DNA from: Pseudomonadota bacterium | Lineage (GTDB): Bacteria; Pseudomonadota; Gammaproteobacteria; Burkholderiales; Burkholderiaceae_C | Assembly (NCBI GenBank): GCA_018242005.1 | Contig: JAFECU010000098.1 | Span: 1-38,053 of the forward strand | DNA: 38,053 bases | Direction: 5' to 3' | Shown: positions 7,513 through 15,473 of the stretch, piece after piece | Position numbering within the stretch: the stretch's first letter is position 1 | Layout: each line of letters begins with the position of its first letter | Made by a program: the position numbers and the translations under genes | Notes under the pieces: generated by a model | Told to the model about the DNA's origin: nothing | The model's input: only the letters and a program-made list of their open reading frames with translations | Databases searched by the model: none

Positions 7513-8496
7513 ATGCTTCGTAGACATATCCTTTCGTTTGCCGCCCTTGCCTGCGCTTTTGGCGCGACCACGGTTCACGCACAAGGCGCAGCCCCCGCCT
7601 ATCCAAGCAAGCCCATCCGCATGATCGTGCCCTTCCCACCTGGTGGCGGCACGGACATCCTGGCACGCCTGGTGTCCTCCAAGCTCGCCGAAACCCTCAA
7701 ATGGACCGTGGTGGCCGACAACCGGCCCGGCGCGGGCGGCACCATCGGCATCAGCGAGGCCGTGAAGGCCGCCCCCACGGGCTACGAGCTGGTCATGGGC
7801 CAGAAGGACAACCTGGTCATCGGTCCGTGGCTGTACAAGAACCTACCCTGGGACCCGACCCGGGACCTGACGGCCGTGGCCCATGTGGCCTGGACACCGG
7901 TGATCATCGCCACCAGTGCCAATTCCCGGTACAAGACCCTGGCCGACGTGGTGGCCGCCGCCAAGGCAGCGCCCGGCACCATCACCTATGGATCGCCTGG
8001 CAACGGCACGTCCATCCACCTGGCGGGCGACCTGTTCGGGAAGGCCGCCGGCATCACGCTGAGTCATGTGCCCTACAAGGGCTCAAACCCGGCGCTCATG
8101 GACGCGCTGGCCGGCAACGTGGACCTGCTGGTGTCCTCCCTGCCATCCGCCATGGGGCAGATCAAGTCCGGCAAGCTGCACCCGCTGGCCGTCACCTCGG
8201 CCAAGCGCAGCTCGTCGTTGCCCGACGTGCCCACGGTTGCCGAGTCGGGCTTCAAGGGCTTTGACGTGAGTACCTGGTATGGCGTTCTCGCACCCGCCGG
8301 CACGCCGGCAGCCGTGGTGCATACGCTCAACACCGAGATCAACAAGCTGCTGGCCCAGCCCGATGTGAAGGCCGCCATCCATGGCCAGGGTGCCGAGCCG
8401 CAGGCCATGACCCCCGAGCAGTTCGCCGCGCTGATCAAGACGGAGTACCAGCAGTGGAAGGGGATCGTCGAGGCGTCCGGCGCCAAGATCGAGTAA
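7513..8496 (+). CDS. tripartite tricarboxylate transporter substrate-binding protein (TctC/Bug family)
   Basis: A 327-residue periplasmic receptor. A signal peptide (MLRRHILSFAALACAFGATTVHAQ) is followed by the Bug-family opening YPSKPIRMIVPFPPGGGTDILARL. The family's conserved ADNRPGAGGTIG and the SHVPYKGSNPALMDALAGNVD ligand-cradle segments follow. These proteins bind carboxylates or other small acids for TctAB-type transporters, but Burkholderiales encode many orphans and no tctA/tctB is nearby. The ATG at 7513 is chosen for the signal peptide; a TTG at 7489 would add 8 residues. No good Shine-Dalgarno is visible. The upstream 200 bp is the MITE-like element, so promoter and leader must lie in or through it. 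Confidence 0.9.
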   Translation: MLRRHILSFAALACAFGATTVHAQGAAPAYPSKPIRMIVPFPPGGGTDILARLVSSKLAETLKWTVVADNRPGAGGTIGISEAVKAAPTGYELVMGQKDNLVIGPWLYKNLPWDPTRDLTAVAHVAWTPVIIATSANSRYKTLADVVAAAKAAPGTITYGSPGNGTSIHLAGDLFGKAAGITLSHVPYKGSNPALMDALAGNVDLLVSSLPSAMGQIKSGKLHPLAVTSAKRSSSLPDVPTVAESGFKGFDVSTWYGVLAPAGTPAAVVHTLNTEINKLLAQPDVKAAIHGQGAEPQAMTPEQFAALIKTEYQQWKGIVEASGAKIE

Positions 8497-8528
8497 GCAC
8501 GGGCCTTGCACGGCCTGCTGCTTCAGCA

Positions 8529-8554
8529 AAAACGGCTCCCGCGGGAGCCGTTTT
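8529..8554. terminator. bidirectional intrinsic terminator between tctC-type and uspA-type genes
   Basis: A perfect 26-bp palindrome (AAAACGGCTCCC-GC-GGGAGCCGTTTT) gives a 12-bp stem with A- and T-runs on both sides. It lies between the convergent receptor gene (stop 8496) and the universal stress gene (stop 8572) and can end both transcripts. Confidence 0.9.
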
Positions 8555-8571
8555 CTATTGCGCTGCGAACA

Positions 8572-9012
8572 TCATTCACGCACCACGAGCACGGGCACAT
8601 GGGCCACGCCCAGCACCTTCTGCGTCACGCTGCCGAGCACGAGTCTCTCAATGCCGCGCCGGCCATGCGAGCCGATGACGATGAGGTCGGCGCCGGTGCT
8701 CTCGACCGCGCGCTGTATGCCGTCATGCACGGCATGGCCCTCGCCCACCATGGTGTTCACCGTGCCCACACCGGCCTGCAGGATCGCCGCCTTGGCCGCG
8801 TCGAGCGCGGCATTGGCCTCGGCCGTGGCGGCGCTCAGGTACTGCGCCTGGCCGTACGCAAAATCGGCACCGACGCCCGTGAACGGATACGGGTCGATCA
8901 CATAAAGCGCCGTCACGGCACTGCCAAAGGCCTTGGCCAGCCCCGAGGCCTTGGCCACGGCCTTCATCGAAGTTTCCGAACCATCGACGGGAACCAGAAT
9001 ATGTTTGAACAT
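8572..9012 (-). CDS. universal stress protein, UspA family
   Basis: A 146-residue single Usp domain. It begins MFKHILVPVDGSETS with the adenine-binding Asp, and ends with the ATP-binding loop pattern G-x2-G-x-(R)G...GS (GSHGRRGIERLVLGSVTQKVL) and VPVLVV. This arrangement predicts a nucleotide-binding (UspFG/MJ0577-like) member, cytoplasmic and stress- or starvation-linked. The start is fixed by AGGAGG at about 9017-9022, 4-5 bases upstream; a longer frame to 9090 has no support. It is monocistronic: the terminator at 8529-8554 lies downstream and the oxygenase gene ends 92 bp upstream. Confidence 0.92.
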   Translation of the reverse strand: MFKHILVPVDGSETSMKAVAKASGLAKAFGSAVTALYVIDPYPFTGVGADFAYGQAQYLSAATAEANAALDAAKAAILQAGVGTVNTMVGEGHAVHDGIQRAVESTGADLIVIGSHGRRGIERLVLGSVTQKVLGVAHVPVLVVRE

Positions 9013-9104
9013 GGAACCTCCTGCTGAGTTGTTGCGCGGCCTTCGGCCAATGAACCAAGCCAAGTGTGGCGCCATACCGCGCCGCGCCACTTGATGCTCA
9101 TCAA

Positions 9105-9857
9105 TTATCGGCCTTCATCCTCCTGGAAACCGCCGCGCCGGCAGGTCAGTACCAGCGTGTCGCGCCAGCCGCCCTCGCCATCGGGCTGTATGGGCGTGGT
9201 TTCGTGGATCATGCGTGCGTCGTCGAGCAGCATCACGGACCAGGGTTCGCTGAGCGTAAAGCGCTGCCCATTGGGGCCGGCGGCCTCGAAGATGCGGGTC
9301 TCGCCACCCTTCACCGCCTTGCGGCCGACCATGAACACCGCCACCAGATCCACGCCGTCGCGATGCGCGCCCTCGGGCGTGGGGCGCCCTATGCCGCCCT
9401 CGGTGTCGATACGAAACTGGTGCGCCTCGATGAACCAGCGCTCGGGCCGCGTGGCCAGCGCCGCCTGTGCTGCGCCCGCTACGGCGCGCATCAGCCGTCC
9501 CCACACGGGGGTCGCGACGGTGGCATCGTGCATGGGGGCAAACCAGCGCTGCATGCCGCCATGCAAGGCGTTGTATTCCACGGGCTGCCAGTGCGCGCGG
9601 TGCGGCGTCTGGCTCAGCTGCGCGCCATCGACGACGAAGCAGGAATGCCTGCGGCGACGATAGCGCCCGCCATCCTTGAGAAACTCATCGGGCGGCAGGT
9701 CGGCCCAGTCGGGGCTCAAGGCCTCCAGCTCCGACAATTGGCAGCCCAGCCATTCGGCCGTGTCGCGTGGCTGCAGCACGGCATAGCCCCGGTCGCGCAG
9801 CTGCTGCACGATCTGGCAGGGTGGGACGTAGGGCGGGGAAAAGCTCAGTTGCGCCAT
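9105..9857 (-). CDS. 2OG-Fe(II) dioxygenase family protein
   Basis: A 250-residue protein with the jelly-roll iron triad typical of the 2OG-Fe oxygenase family: HRD (His165, Asp167), distal His218 (DDARMIHETTP) and a 2OG-binding Arg232 (WRDTLVLTCRR). It resembles the BsmA/2OG-Fe_Oxy_2 group, some of which hydroxylate free amino acids; the substrate is not predictable here. The ATG at 9857 is preferred because the longer frame runs into the upstream gene. It starts 10 bases after the stop codon of the histidine-rich exported protein, so the two are probably co-transcribed. No signal peptide is present, so it acts in the cytoplasm. Confidence 0.82.
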   Translation of the reverse strand: MAQLSFSPPYVPPCQIVQQLRDRGYAVLQPRDTAEWLGCQLSELEALSPDWADLPPDEFLKDGGRYRRRRHSCFVVDGAQLSQTPHRAHWQPVEYNALHGGMQRWFAPMHDATVATPVWGRLMRAVAGAAQAALATRPERWFIEAHQFRIDTEGGIGRPTPEGAHRDGVDLVAVFMVGRKAVKGGETRIFEAAGPNGQRFTLSEPWSVMLLDDARMIHETTPIQPDGEGGWRDTLVLTCRRGGFQEDEGR

Positions 9858-9867
9858 GCCACACCCA

Positions 9868-10371
9868 TCAATGCTCGTGACGACCATGCCTGTGGCCATG
9901 GTCACCACCGCGGTGCTCGTCGCCGCGGCCATGTCCGCGCTCATGCCCGCGCCTGCCCTCGCCGCGGCGCCATTCATGGTGGTCGCGGTGTCCGTGGAAA
10001 TGATCCGGGCGTCTTGGCGGCGCGCTCAGGAAGTACACCGGCTGATTGCAGGCCGCATAGCGTGCGCAATACCTGGCCCAATGCTTGGCATGGCCTGGCG
10101 GGACGTACATGTAGATCGGCGCACGCGGCGCATAGATTGGCGGGGGAGCCACCACCACGGGCTGCGCAAACAGCAGTGTGGGGGCCGGTCCATTGCCGAT
10201 ATCGACGCGGCCATAGACCCCAGGAGCAAGCTGCCCGCCCACCGTCGCGTTCACATAGGCCTGCGCATGCGCCGAGCCGCTGACCACGGCGGCGGCCAGG
10301 CCAAGGCCTGCCAACCAGCGACCGCGATACCCAGCCGCTGCAAAATAACCAAGTGGGTTCCAGATTTTCAT
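9868..10371 (-). CDS. exported histidine/arginine/glycine-rich protein, function unknown
   Basis: A 167-residue protein. Residues 1-36 form a long signal peptide ending SAHAQA. A conserved-looking middle follows (NATVGGQLAPGVYGRVDIG, then a Pro-rich stretch PVVVAPPPIYAP and VPPGHAKHWARYCARY with paired Cys). The last ~45 residues are a His/Gly/Arg/Asp repeat region (HGHRDHHEW...HGHRHGRHEH). Similar short proteins occur as hypotheticals in Burkholderiales. The tail could bind metal ions (Ni, Zn, Cu) in the periplasm; this is inference from composition. The ATG at 10371 is chosen for the signal peptide; the frame extends 17 codons further. It is the first gene of a two-gene unit with the 2OG-Fe oxygenase. 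Confidence 0.75.
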   Translation of the reverse strand: MKIWNPLGYFAAAGYRGRWLAGLGLAAAVVSGSAHAQAYVNATVGGQLAPGVYGRVDIGNGPAPTLLFAQPVVVAPPPIYAPRAPIYMYVPPGHAKHWARYCARYAACNQPVYFLSAPPRRPDHFHGHRDHHEWRRGEGRRGHERGHGRGDEHRGGDHGHRHGRHEH

Positions 10372-10440
10372 GCCTTGGAAGTGCGATATTGCCGTAGTGA
10401 CTGACCGAGGGGATGATGGCACAGCAGAGGGCTTATGAAA

Positions 10441-10464
10441 GTTACACCCCCGTGAGGTTGTAAC
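10441..10464. promoter_or_regulatory. dyad GTTACA-N12-TGTAAC in a divergent intergenic region
   Basis: Perfect 6-bp arms (GTTACA / TGTAAC) spaced by 12 bases, with further near-symmetry inside (MCC...GGK). It is 70 bp upstream of the histidine-rich protein gene and 105 bp upstream of the divergent dehydrogenase gene. Its position and form fit an operator for a dimeric or tandem-binding regulator. The rest of the 10372-10568 gap shows nothing clear. Confidence 0.4.
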
Positions 10465-10568
10465 GCGCGCCGACCCATGCCGCCACCATCGTCATCAACG
10501 ACAATGGCCGATTGGCGCGGCGCGAAGGCCAACGGCCGGGGCCGCCGTGAAAATTTGCCGATGAAAAC

Positions 10569-11576
10569 ATGAACATCGTAATACTCGACGATTACCAGGA
10601 TGCAGTGCGCAAGCTCCACTGCGCCGAGCGACTCGATCCCTACGCCGCCAAGGTCTACACCAATACCGTCAAGGGGCTGGGGCAATTGTCGGTGCGCCTG
10701 CGGGACGCAGATGTCATTGTCCTGATCCGCGACCGCACGCAGATCACGCGCCAGTTGGTGGAGAAGCTGCCGCGGCTCAAGCTCATCGCGCAGACGGGGC
10801 GCATCGGTGCGCACATCGACCTCGCGGCCTGCACCGAGCGCGGGATTGCGGTGGCCGAGGGCGTAAGCTCGCCCGTGGCGCCCGCCGAGCTGACATGGGC
10901 ACTCATCATGGCCGCCATGCGCCGGCTGCCGCAATACATCTCCAATCTCAAGCACGGCGCCTGGCAGCAGTCGGGACTGCGTACCGCCTCCATGCCACCC
11001 AACTTCGGGCTGGGCAACGTGCTGCGTGGCAAGACCCTGGGCATCTGGGGCTATGGACGCATCGGGCAGATCGTTGCGGGCTATGGCCGTGCCTTCGGCA
11101 TGAATGTCCGCGTCTGGGGCCGGGAGGCCTCGCGCGCGCAGGCGCTCAGCGACGGACTGCAGGTGGCCAGCACGCGGGCGGAGTTTTTTTCCCAATGCGA
11201 CGTGGTGTCACTGCACATCCGGCTCACGGAGGAGACGCGTGGCCTGGTGACGCTCGATGATCTGTCGTGCATGAAGCCCACGTCGCTGCTCGTGAATACC
11301 TCGCGCGCGGAGCTCATTGAAAACGATGCCCTGATCGCCGGTCTCAACCGTGGGCGCCCGGGCATGGCCGCCGTGGACGTTTTCGAAAGCGAGCCGATCT
11401 TGCAGGGCCATGCCCTGCTGCGGCTGGAAAACTGCGTCTGCACTCCCCATATCGGCTATGTGGAGCAGGACAGCTACGAACTGTACTTCGGCGCCGCCTT
11501 TGACAACGTGGTGAACTACATCAGGGGCACACCCACCAACATCGTCAATCCAGGATCATTGCAGGTGCGCCGCTGA
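10569..11576 (+). CDS. D-2-hydroxyacid dehydrogenase family protein
   Basis: A 335-residue NAD(P)-dependent oxidoreductase of the D-isomer-specific 2-hydroxyacid dehydrogenase family. It shows the nucleotide-binding GYGRIG at 161-166 preceded by LRGKTLGIW. The catalytic Arg lies in LLVNTSRAELIE, the Glu in VDVFESEP and His294 in CTPHIGYVE. It interconverts a 2-keto acid and a D-2-hydroxy acid or acts on a related substrate such as a phosphoglycerate-like acid; the exact one is unclear. The domain order and length are normal. It stands alone; a MITE-like element begins six bases after the stop codon, so its own terminator, if any, was replaced or displaced. Confidence 0.9.
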   Translation: MNIVILDDYQDAVRKLHCAERLDPYAAKVYTNTVKGLGQLSVRLRDADVIVLIRDRTQITRQLVEKLPRLKLIAQTGRIGAHIDLAACTERGIAVAEGVSSPVAPAELTWALIMAAMRRLPQYISNLKHGAWQQSGLRTASMPPNFGLGNVLRGKTLGIWGYGRIGQIVAGYGRAFGMNVRVWGREASRAQALSDGLQVASTRAEFFSQCDVVSLHIRLTEETRGLVTLDDLSCMKPTSLLVNTSRAELIENDALIAGLNRGRPGMAAVDVFESEPILQGHALLRLENCVCTPHIGYVEQDSYELYFGAAFDNVVNYIRGTPTNIVNPGSLQVRR

Positions 11577-11582
11577 AAAAAA

Positions 11583-11767
11583 GGGCTCAAGGTAGCGATA
11601 TCTGTTGACTCGTCCTTCCAGCGTCCGCGATCTACGCGCAGCCCGTCATCCCCGCGAAGGCGGGGATCCAAGCGCTGCAGACGCCGTCGATTCCCTGTTG
11701 CTGTGGATCCCCGCCTTCGCGGGGATGGCGGCGGTTTGCTGCTCAACAGGATTTGCTACTTGAGCCC
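11583..11767. mobile_element. MITE-like element, copy 3 (about 185 bp, best preserved ends)
   Basis: Terminal inverted repeats are clear. The left is GGGCTCAAGGTAGCGATATC then TGTTGA; the reverse strand of the right end is GGGCTCAAGTAGCAAATCC then TGTTGA. Two internal hairpins (CCCCGCGAAGGCGGGG at about 11650 and CCCCGCCTTCGCGGGG at about 11709) match those of copies 1 and 2. It is flanked by A7 (11576-11582) and A8 (11768-11775). There is no open reading frame. The right-hand A-run is the T-run of the livK-type gene's terminator on the minus strand. Confidence 0.75.
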
Positions 11768-11792
11768 AAAAAAAAGGGCTTCAGCGAAGCCC
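11768..11792 (-). terminator. intrinsic terminator of the LivK-type receptor gene
   Basis: Read on the minus strand: GGGGCTTC, a 3-nt loop, GAAGCCC (11776-11792), then eight T residues (A-run at 11768-11775). It lies 23 bases after the receptor gene's stop codon. The T-tract abuts the MITE-like element. Confidence 0.88.
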
Positions 11793-11814
11793 CTTTTCGT
11801 CGCGTCAGCGCCGA

Positions 11815-12942
11815 TCAGTTCAGCGGCGTCTTCTTGCCGTCCTTGTACTCATACAAGGTGATGGCGGGGTTCTTCAGCTCGCCGTTGGGTTCAAAGGCGA
11901 TATTTGCCGTCACGCCCTTGTAGTTGGACTTTTGCAGTTCGGGGATGTACACCTTGGGATCCCAGGAGCCGGCACGTTTCATGGCATCAACCAGAAGCAT
12001 GGTGGCATCGTAGGTATAGGGGCTGTAGATCTGGAACTGGCCTGGGAAGCGGGCATCGTACTTGGCCTTCCAGGCCATGCCGCCGGGCATCTTGGCCAGC
12101 GACGAACCGCCCTCGGCGCACACCACATTTGACAGGGTCTTGGCGCCACCGGCGAGCTTGGCGATTTCGGTCGTGCACACGCCGTCACCGCCAAAGTACT
12201 TCACATTGGTCATGCCCAGCTGCTCCATCTGGCGCAGCATGGGGCCAGCCTGGGGATCCATGCCGCCGAAGAAGATGGCGTCGGGGTTCTTGGCCTTGAT
12301 GGCCGTCAGGATGGCCATGAAGTCCGTGGCCTTGTCGGTGGTGAACTGCTCGTCCACGACCTTCATGCCCTTCTCGGCGGCCACGCGCTTGAACACGTTG
12401 GCCACACCCTGGCCATAGGCCGTGCGGTCGTCCACCACAGCCACAGTCTTGAGCTTGAGCGTATCCGCGGCGTAGACGGCCAGGCCCGCGCCCAGTGCGT
12501 TGTCGTTGGCAATGATGCGGAACGTGGTCTTGTAGCCGGGGCGCGTCAGGTTGGGGTTGGTGGCGGCGCCGGTCACATGCGGGATGCCGCAGTCGTTGTA
12601 GATCTTCGAGGCCGGAATCGTGGTGCCGGAATTGAGGTGGCCCACGACGCCGGCAGCGTGGGCATCGCACAGCTTCTGCGCGGCTGCCGTGCCCTGCTTG
12701 GGATCGGCCGCATCATCTTCTGCCAGCAGTTCCAGCTTGACCTTCTTGCCGCCGATGACCACGCCCTGCGCGTTCATCTCCTCGATGGCCATGCGCGCGC
12801 CGTTTTCGTTGTCCTTGCCGTAGTGTGCCTGGGCGCCGGAAATCGGTGCCACGTGACCAATCTTTACCACTTCTTGAGCGGTGGCCAGGCCGGCAACGGC
12901 CGCGATTGCGGCGGCTACGGTCAGTTTCAACTTCAGTTGCAT
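11815..12942 (-). CDS. branched-chain amino acid ABC transporter substrate-binding protein (LivK/LivJ type)
   Basis: A 375-residue periplasmic receptor with a signal peptide (MQLKLKLTVAAAIAAVAGLATAQ). The type I periplasmic-binding fold opens EVVKIGHVAPISGAQAHYGKD, and the ligand-cradle residues lie in GHLNSGTTIPASKIYND and GAATNP. It delivers Leu/Ile/Val or related amino acids to a Liv permease. No livHMGF genes are adjacent, as is common for this group in Burkholderiales, so it either serves a distant permease or another ligand. The ATG at 12942 has GGAGA 6 bases upstream; a TTG four codons earlier is less likely. The 142 bp upstream (12943-13084) must hold its promoter; I see no clear operator there. 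Confidence 0.92.
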   Translation of the reverse strand: MQLKLKLTVAAAIAAVAGLATAQEVVKIGHVAPISGAQAHYGKDNENGARMAIEEMNAQGVVIGGKKVKLELLAEDDAADPKQGTAAAQKLCDAHAAGVVGHLNSGTTIPASKIYNDCGIPHVTGAATNPNLTRPGYKTTFRIIANDNALGAGLAVYAADTLKLKTVAVVDDRTAYGQGVANVFKRVAAEKGMKVVDEQFTTDKATDFMAILTAIKAKNPDAIFFGGMDPQAGPMLRQMEQLGMTNVKYFGGDGVCTTEIAKLAGGAKTLSNVVCAEGGSSLAKMPGGMAWKAKYDARFPGQFQIYSPYTYDATMLLVDAMKRAGSWDPKVYIPELQKSNYKGVTANIAFEPNGELKNPAITLYEYKDGKKTPLN

Positions 12943-13084
12943 GTAGTTCTCCAATTCAGAAAAAATACTGGTAATAGGGTTTCGAACCAGCGTCGAGGAA
13001 CTTAGCGCAATTCATGCGCCTCTCCACTAGGGAACACGCGATATCTTTCAAAGAAACGACATCCGTGAATACCCGAGCCAGGCG

Positions 13085-13489
13085 TCAGCGCTCCCGGCCA
13101 TCATCGGCCAGTTCTTGTGCCACGGCCTCGTCGACGGCATGGCGCACCACCGACTCGACCTCTTCGCGCAGGCGCGGCACCAGGAAACGGGTCTGCTCCT
13201 GCACGACCTGGGCGATGGCCTCGCGCAGGCGCTGGTCCAGCGCCACGTCCACGCGCTGCATGACACGGTGCACGAGGTATTCCTCAAAGTCGCGCGGCAG
13301 TTCTTCGAGGTGCCGGCCATCGCGCATGGGCGGCGTCGGCTGCACCACCGGGCTCGGTTGCGGCTGTGCCTGCGCAAGCGCCGGCGTGGCTAGCGCCGAC
13401 GCCGCCATGGGCCTGCCGTCATCTGGCAGACGGACCACGTCCGTGAGCGTGGGCACGAACCTCGGTGGTGACTTGGGTGGCCCGTTCAT
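13085..13489 (-). CDS. conserved hypothetical protein (DUF2486-like)
   Basis: A 134-residue acidic protein. The first half is low-complexity and Pro/Ala/Gln-rich (PALAQAQPQPSPVVQPTPP). The second half is predicted helical (RDFEEYLVHRVMQRVDVALDQ, then VQEQTRFLVPRLREEVESVV). This layout resembles small Burkholderiales proteins grouped as DUF2486; the resemblance is from memory and not certain. The ATG directly follows the holC TAG (TAGATG), so it is the last gene of a pepA-holC-orf unit. No enzyme motif is visible. The role is unknown; position suggests a minor accessory to holC or simple co-transcription. Confidence 0.7.
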   Translation of the reverse strand: MNGPPKSPPRFVPTLTDVVRLPDDGRPMAASALATPALAQAQPQPSPVVQPTPPMRDGRHLEELPRDFEEYLVHRVMQRVDVALDQRLREAIAQVVQEQTRFLVPRLREEVESVVRHAVDEAVAQELADDGRER

Positions 13490-13927
13490 CTATGTGCCCT
13501 CTCGCAAAACCAGGTCGTGGCGCACTATGACATGGCCGAGCGCGGCGTAATGCCGCCAGCGCTCCCGGGCCCGGCCGCGATCCTCGGGGTCGGATTGGCT
13601 CACCACCTCGACCAGCCTGGCGAACGCTTCGAAGCCCTCGGGCACGGCGTCGCCCACGTTGACCAGCAGGTCGCGCTGCTCGCAGGCCAGCGCATGGGTG
13701 GCCAGCACGACCGGGGACACCCGCAGCATCTCTGCGCCCGCATCTTCAAGGCAATGGGCGACAAAGTCGGTAGGGCCCAGGGCCCACAGCATGCGGTCAA
13801 GCCGCCGCAGGTCTTCGGCGCCGCCGGTGATCACCACGCGCGCATCGCGGCGCATTGCCTTGCGCGCCAGACGGCAGACATAGGCCAGCTTGTCGGGCGC
13901 ATTGAAGTGAAACGCCACCTCGGTCAT
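13490..13927 (-). CDS. holC: DNA polymerase III subunit chi
   Basis: A 145-residue protein beginning MTEVAFHFNAPDKLAYVCRLARKA, the typical HolC opening, with VVITGGAEDLRRLDRMLWA and FVAHCLEDAG in the middle. Chi links the clamp-loader (via psi) to single-stranded DNA-binding protein at the replication fork. The ATG at 13927 is used; nine further codons upstream are open but would reach the pepA stop. It follows pepA with a 26-base gap. The pepA-holC pair, divergent from lptFG, is also the E. coli arrangement, which supports the identification. Confidence 0.88.
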   Translation of the reverse strand: MTEVAFHFNAPDKLAYVCRLARKAMRRDARVVITGGAEDLRRLDRMLWALGPTDFVAHCLEDAGAEMLRVSPVVLATHALACEQRDLLVNVGDAVPEGFEAFARLVEVVSQSDPEDRGRARERWRHYAALGHVIVRHDLVLREGT

Positions 13928-13953
13928 GTCAGCCGCAGCCGTTGGCGTGCCCA

Positions 13954-15450
13954 TCAGGCAGCACGCGCACGCCTTGGCGCCGTCGGCTTGCGCTGTTTCG
14001 CGGCCGGTGCGCCGGCCATGGCCAGCAGGAAGTGCAGCAGCAAGCCCACGGGTCGGCCCGTCGCCCCCTTGGCGGCTCCGCTCTTCCAGGCGGTGCCGGC
14101 GATGTCCAGGTGGGCCCAGGGAATGTCGCCCACGAAACTCTGGAGGAACTTGGCTGCCGTGATGGCGCCAGCGGCACGCCCGGCCACGTTGGCCAGGTCG
14201 GCAAAATTGCTCTTGAGCCCTTCGCCATATTCATCATCGAGGGGCATGCGCCAGCACGGGTCCTGCGCCGCATCGCCGGCTGCGAGCAGCTTGCCGGCCA
14301 ATTCGTCGTCGGCGGAGAACAAGCCGCTGCGCAGGCCGCCAAGCGCCACCACGCAGGCGCCGGTCAGTGTCGCGATGTCGATCATGGCCGCCGGCTTGAA
14401 GCGCGCGGCGTAGCTCAACGCGTCGCAGAGCACCAGGCGGCCCTCGGCATCGGTGTTCAGGATCTCTATGGTCTGCCCGCTCATGCTGGTCACCACGTCG
14501 CCCGGTTTCACGGCCCTGCCATCGGGCATGTTTTCAGTTGCCGGAATGAGACCCACCACGTTGATGGCGGGCTTGAGCTCGGCCAGGGCCCGGAACACGC
14601 CAAGCACGCTGGCAGCACCGCCCATGTCGAACTTCATTTCATCCATCTCGGCGGCGGGTTTGAGCGAAATGCCGCCCGTGTCGAAGGTGATGCCCTTGCC
14701 GACCAACACCACGGGCGCATGCGAACGCGCCGCACCGTCGTAGCGCAGCTCGATGAAGCGCAGCGGCTGCTCCGAGCCTTGGGCCACTGCCAGAAACGCG
14801 CCCATGCCCAGCTTGGCGACCTGGGCTGGGCCATGCAGCTTGCACTCTATGCCCGCATGCTTGGCGAGTGCCCTGGCCGCCTCCCCCACCAGCGTGGGCG
14901 TGGCATGGTTGGCCGGACGGTTAGCCCACTCGCGCGCGTATTCGATGCCCGCGACCAGTGCCACTGCGGTCGCAAACTCGGGCTGCAGGTCGGCGCGCTC
15001 GCCAGGCACGCACAGCGTCACGCGCGACAGGGCGCGCGCCTCGGCCTTGGGCTTGGTGGTGGTGAAAACGTAGCTGGCGTCGGCCAGGGCACGTACCGCG
15101 GCGGCGACGCTGCCGGCCTGGGCAGCCGCGGCAAACACCAACCCCACATGCTTGACGGCAGGCGCCTTCAGCGTCGAGGCCAGTGCCTGCACGGCCTGGC
15201 GCACAGCCTGCGCGCTGGCGCTGCCGCAGCCCAGCAGAACCAGCCGGCGCGCGGCAATGCCGGGCACGGCATACAGCGACAAAAGCTTGCCGGGCTTGGG
15301 CTCCAGGTCTTGAGCCTTGAGCGCGCGCGCGACCAGAACCGACAGGGCGTCTGCCTCCGGCTTGAAGCCCTCTGGCACCAGCAGCACCAGCAAATCACAT
15401 TTGTGCGCTGCGGCGGCAGGCAGCGAAAGCGTCTTCAGTTCGAAGTTCAT
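13954..15450 (-). CDS. pepA: leucyl aminopeptidase (cytosol aminopeptidase, M17)
   Basis: A 498-residue M17 peptidase that removes N-terminal residues from peptides in the cytoplasm; in E. coli it also binds DNA. The two-metal active-site blocks are present: GKGITFDTGGISLKP (metal Lys/Asp), DMGGAASVLG, the signature NTDAEGRLVL, and the catalytic Arg within the signature. The N-terminal macrodomain-like half starts MNFELKTLSLPAAA. The start at 15450 is preferred over the 20-codon longer frame for homology and because GAAGGA lies upstream. Its ATG is only 23 bases from that of lptF on the other strand, so promoters of the two genes must overlap each other's 5' regions. Confidence 0.95.
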   Translation of the reverse strand: MNFELKTLSLPAAAAHKCDLLVLLVPEGFKPEADALSVLVARALKAQDLEPKPGKLLSLYAVPGIAARRLVLLGCGSASAQAVRQAVQALASTLKAPAVKHVGLVFAAAAQAGSVAAAVRALADASYVFTTTKPKAEARALSRVTLCVPGERADLQPEFATAVALVAGIEYAREWANRPANHATPTLVGEAARALAKHAGIECKLHGPAQVAKLGMGAFLAVAQGSEQPLRFIELRYDGAARSHAPVVLVGKGITFDTGGISLKPAAEMDEMKFDMGGAASVLGVFRALAELKPAINVVGLIPATENMPDGRAVKPGDVVTSMSGQTIEILNTDAEGRLVLCDALSYAARFKPAAMIDIATLTGACVVALGGLRSGLFSADDELAGKLLAAGDAAQDPCWRMPLDDEYGEGLKSNFADLANVAGRAAGAITAAKFLQSFVGDIPWAHLDIAGTAWKSGAAKGATGRPVGLLLHFLLAMAGAPAAKQRKPTAPRRARAA

Positions 15451-15473
15451 AATCGGCGTTTTCCTTCGAGCCA

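Noticed and set aside
9013-9104. Possible small gene between the stress protein and the oxygenase genes
   Set aside because: No open frame with a ribosome site; it only contains the leader of the stress protein gene.
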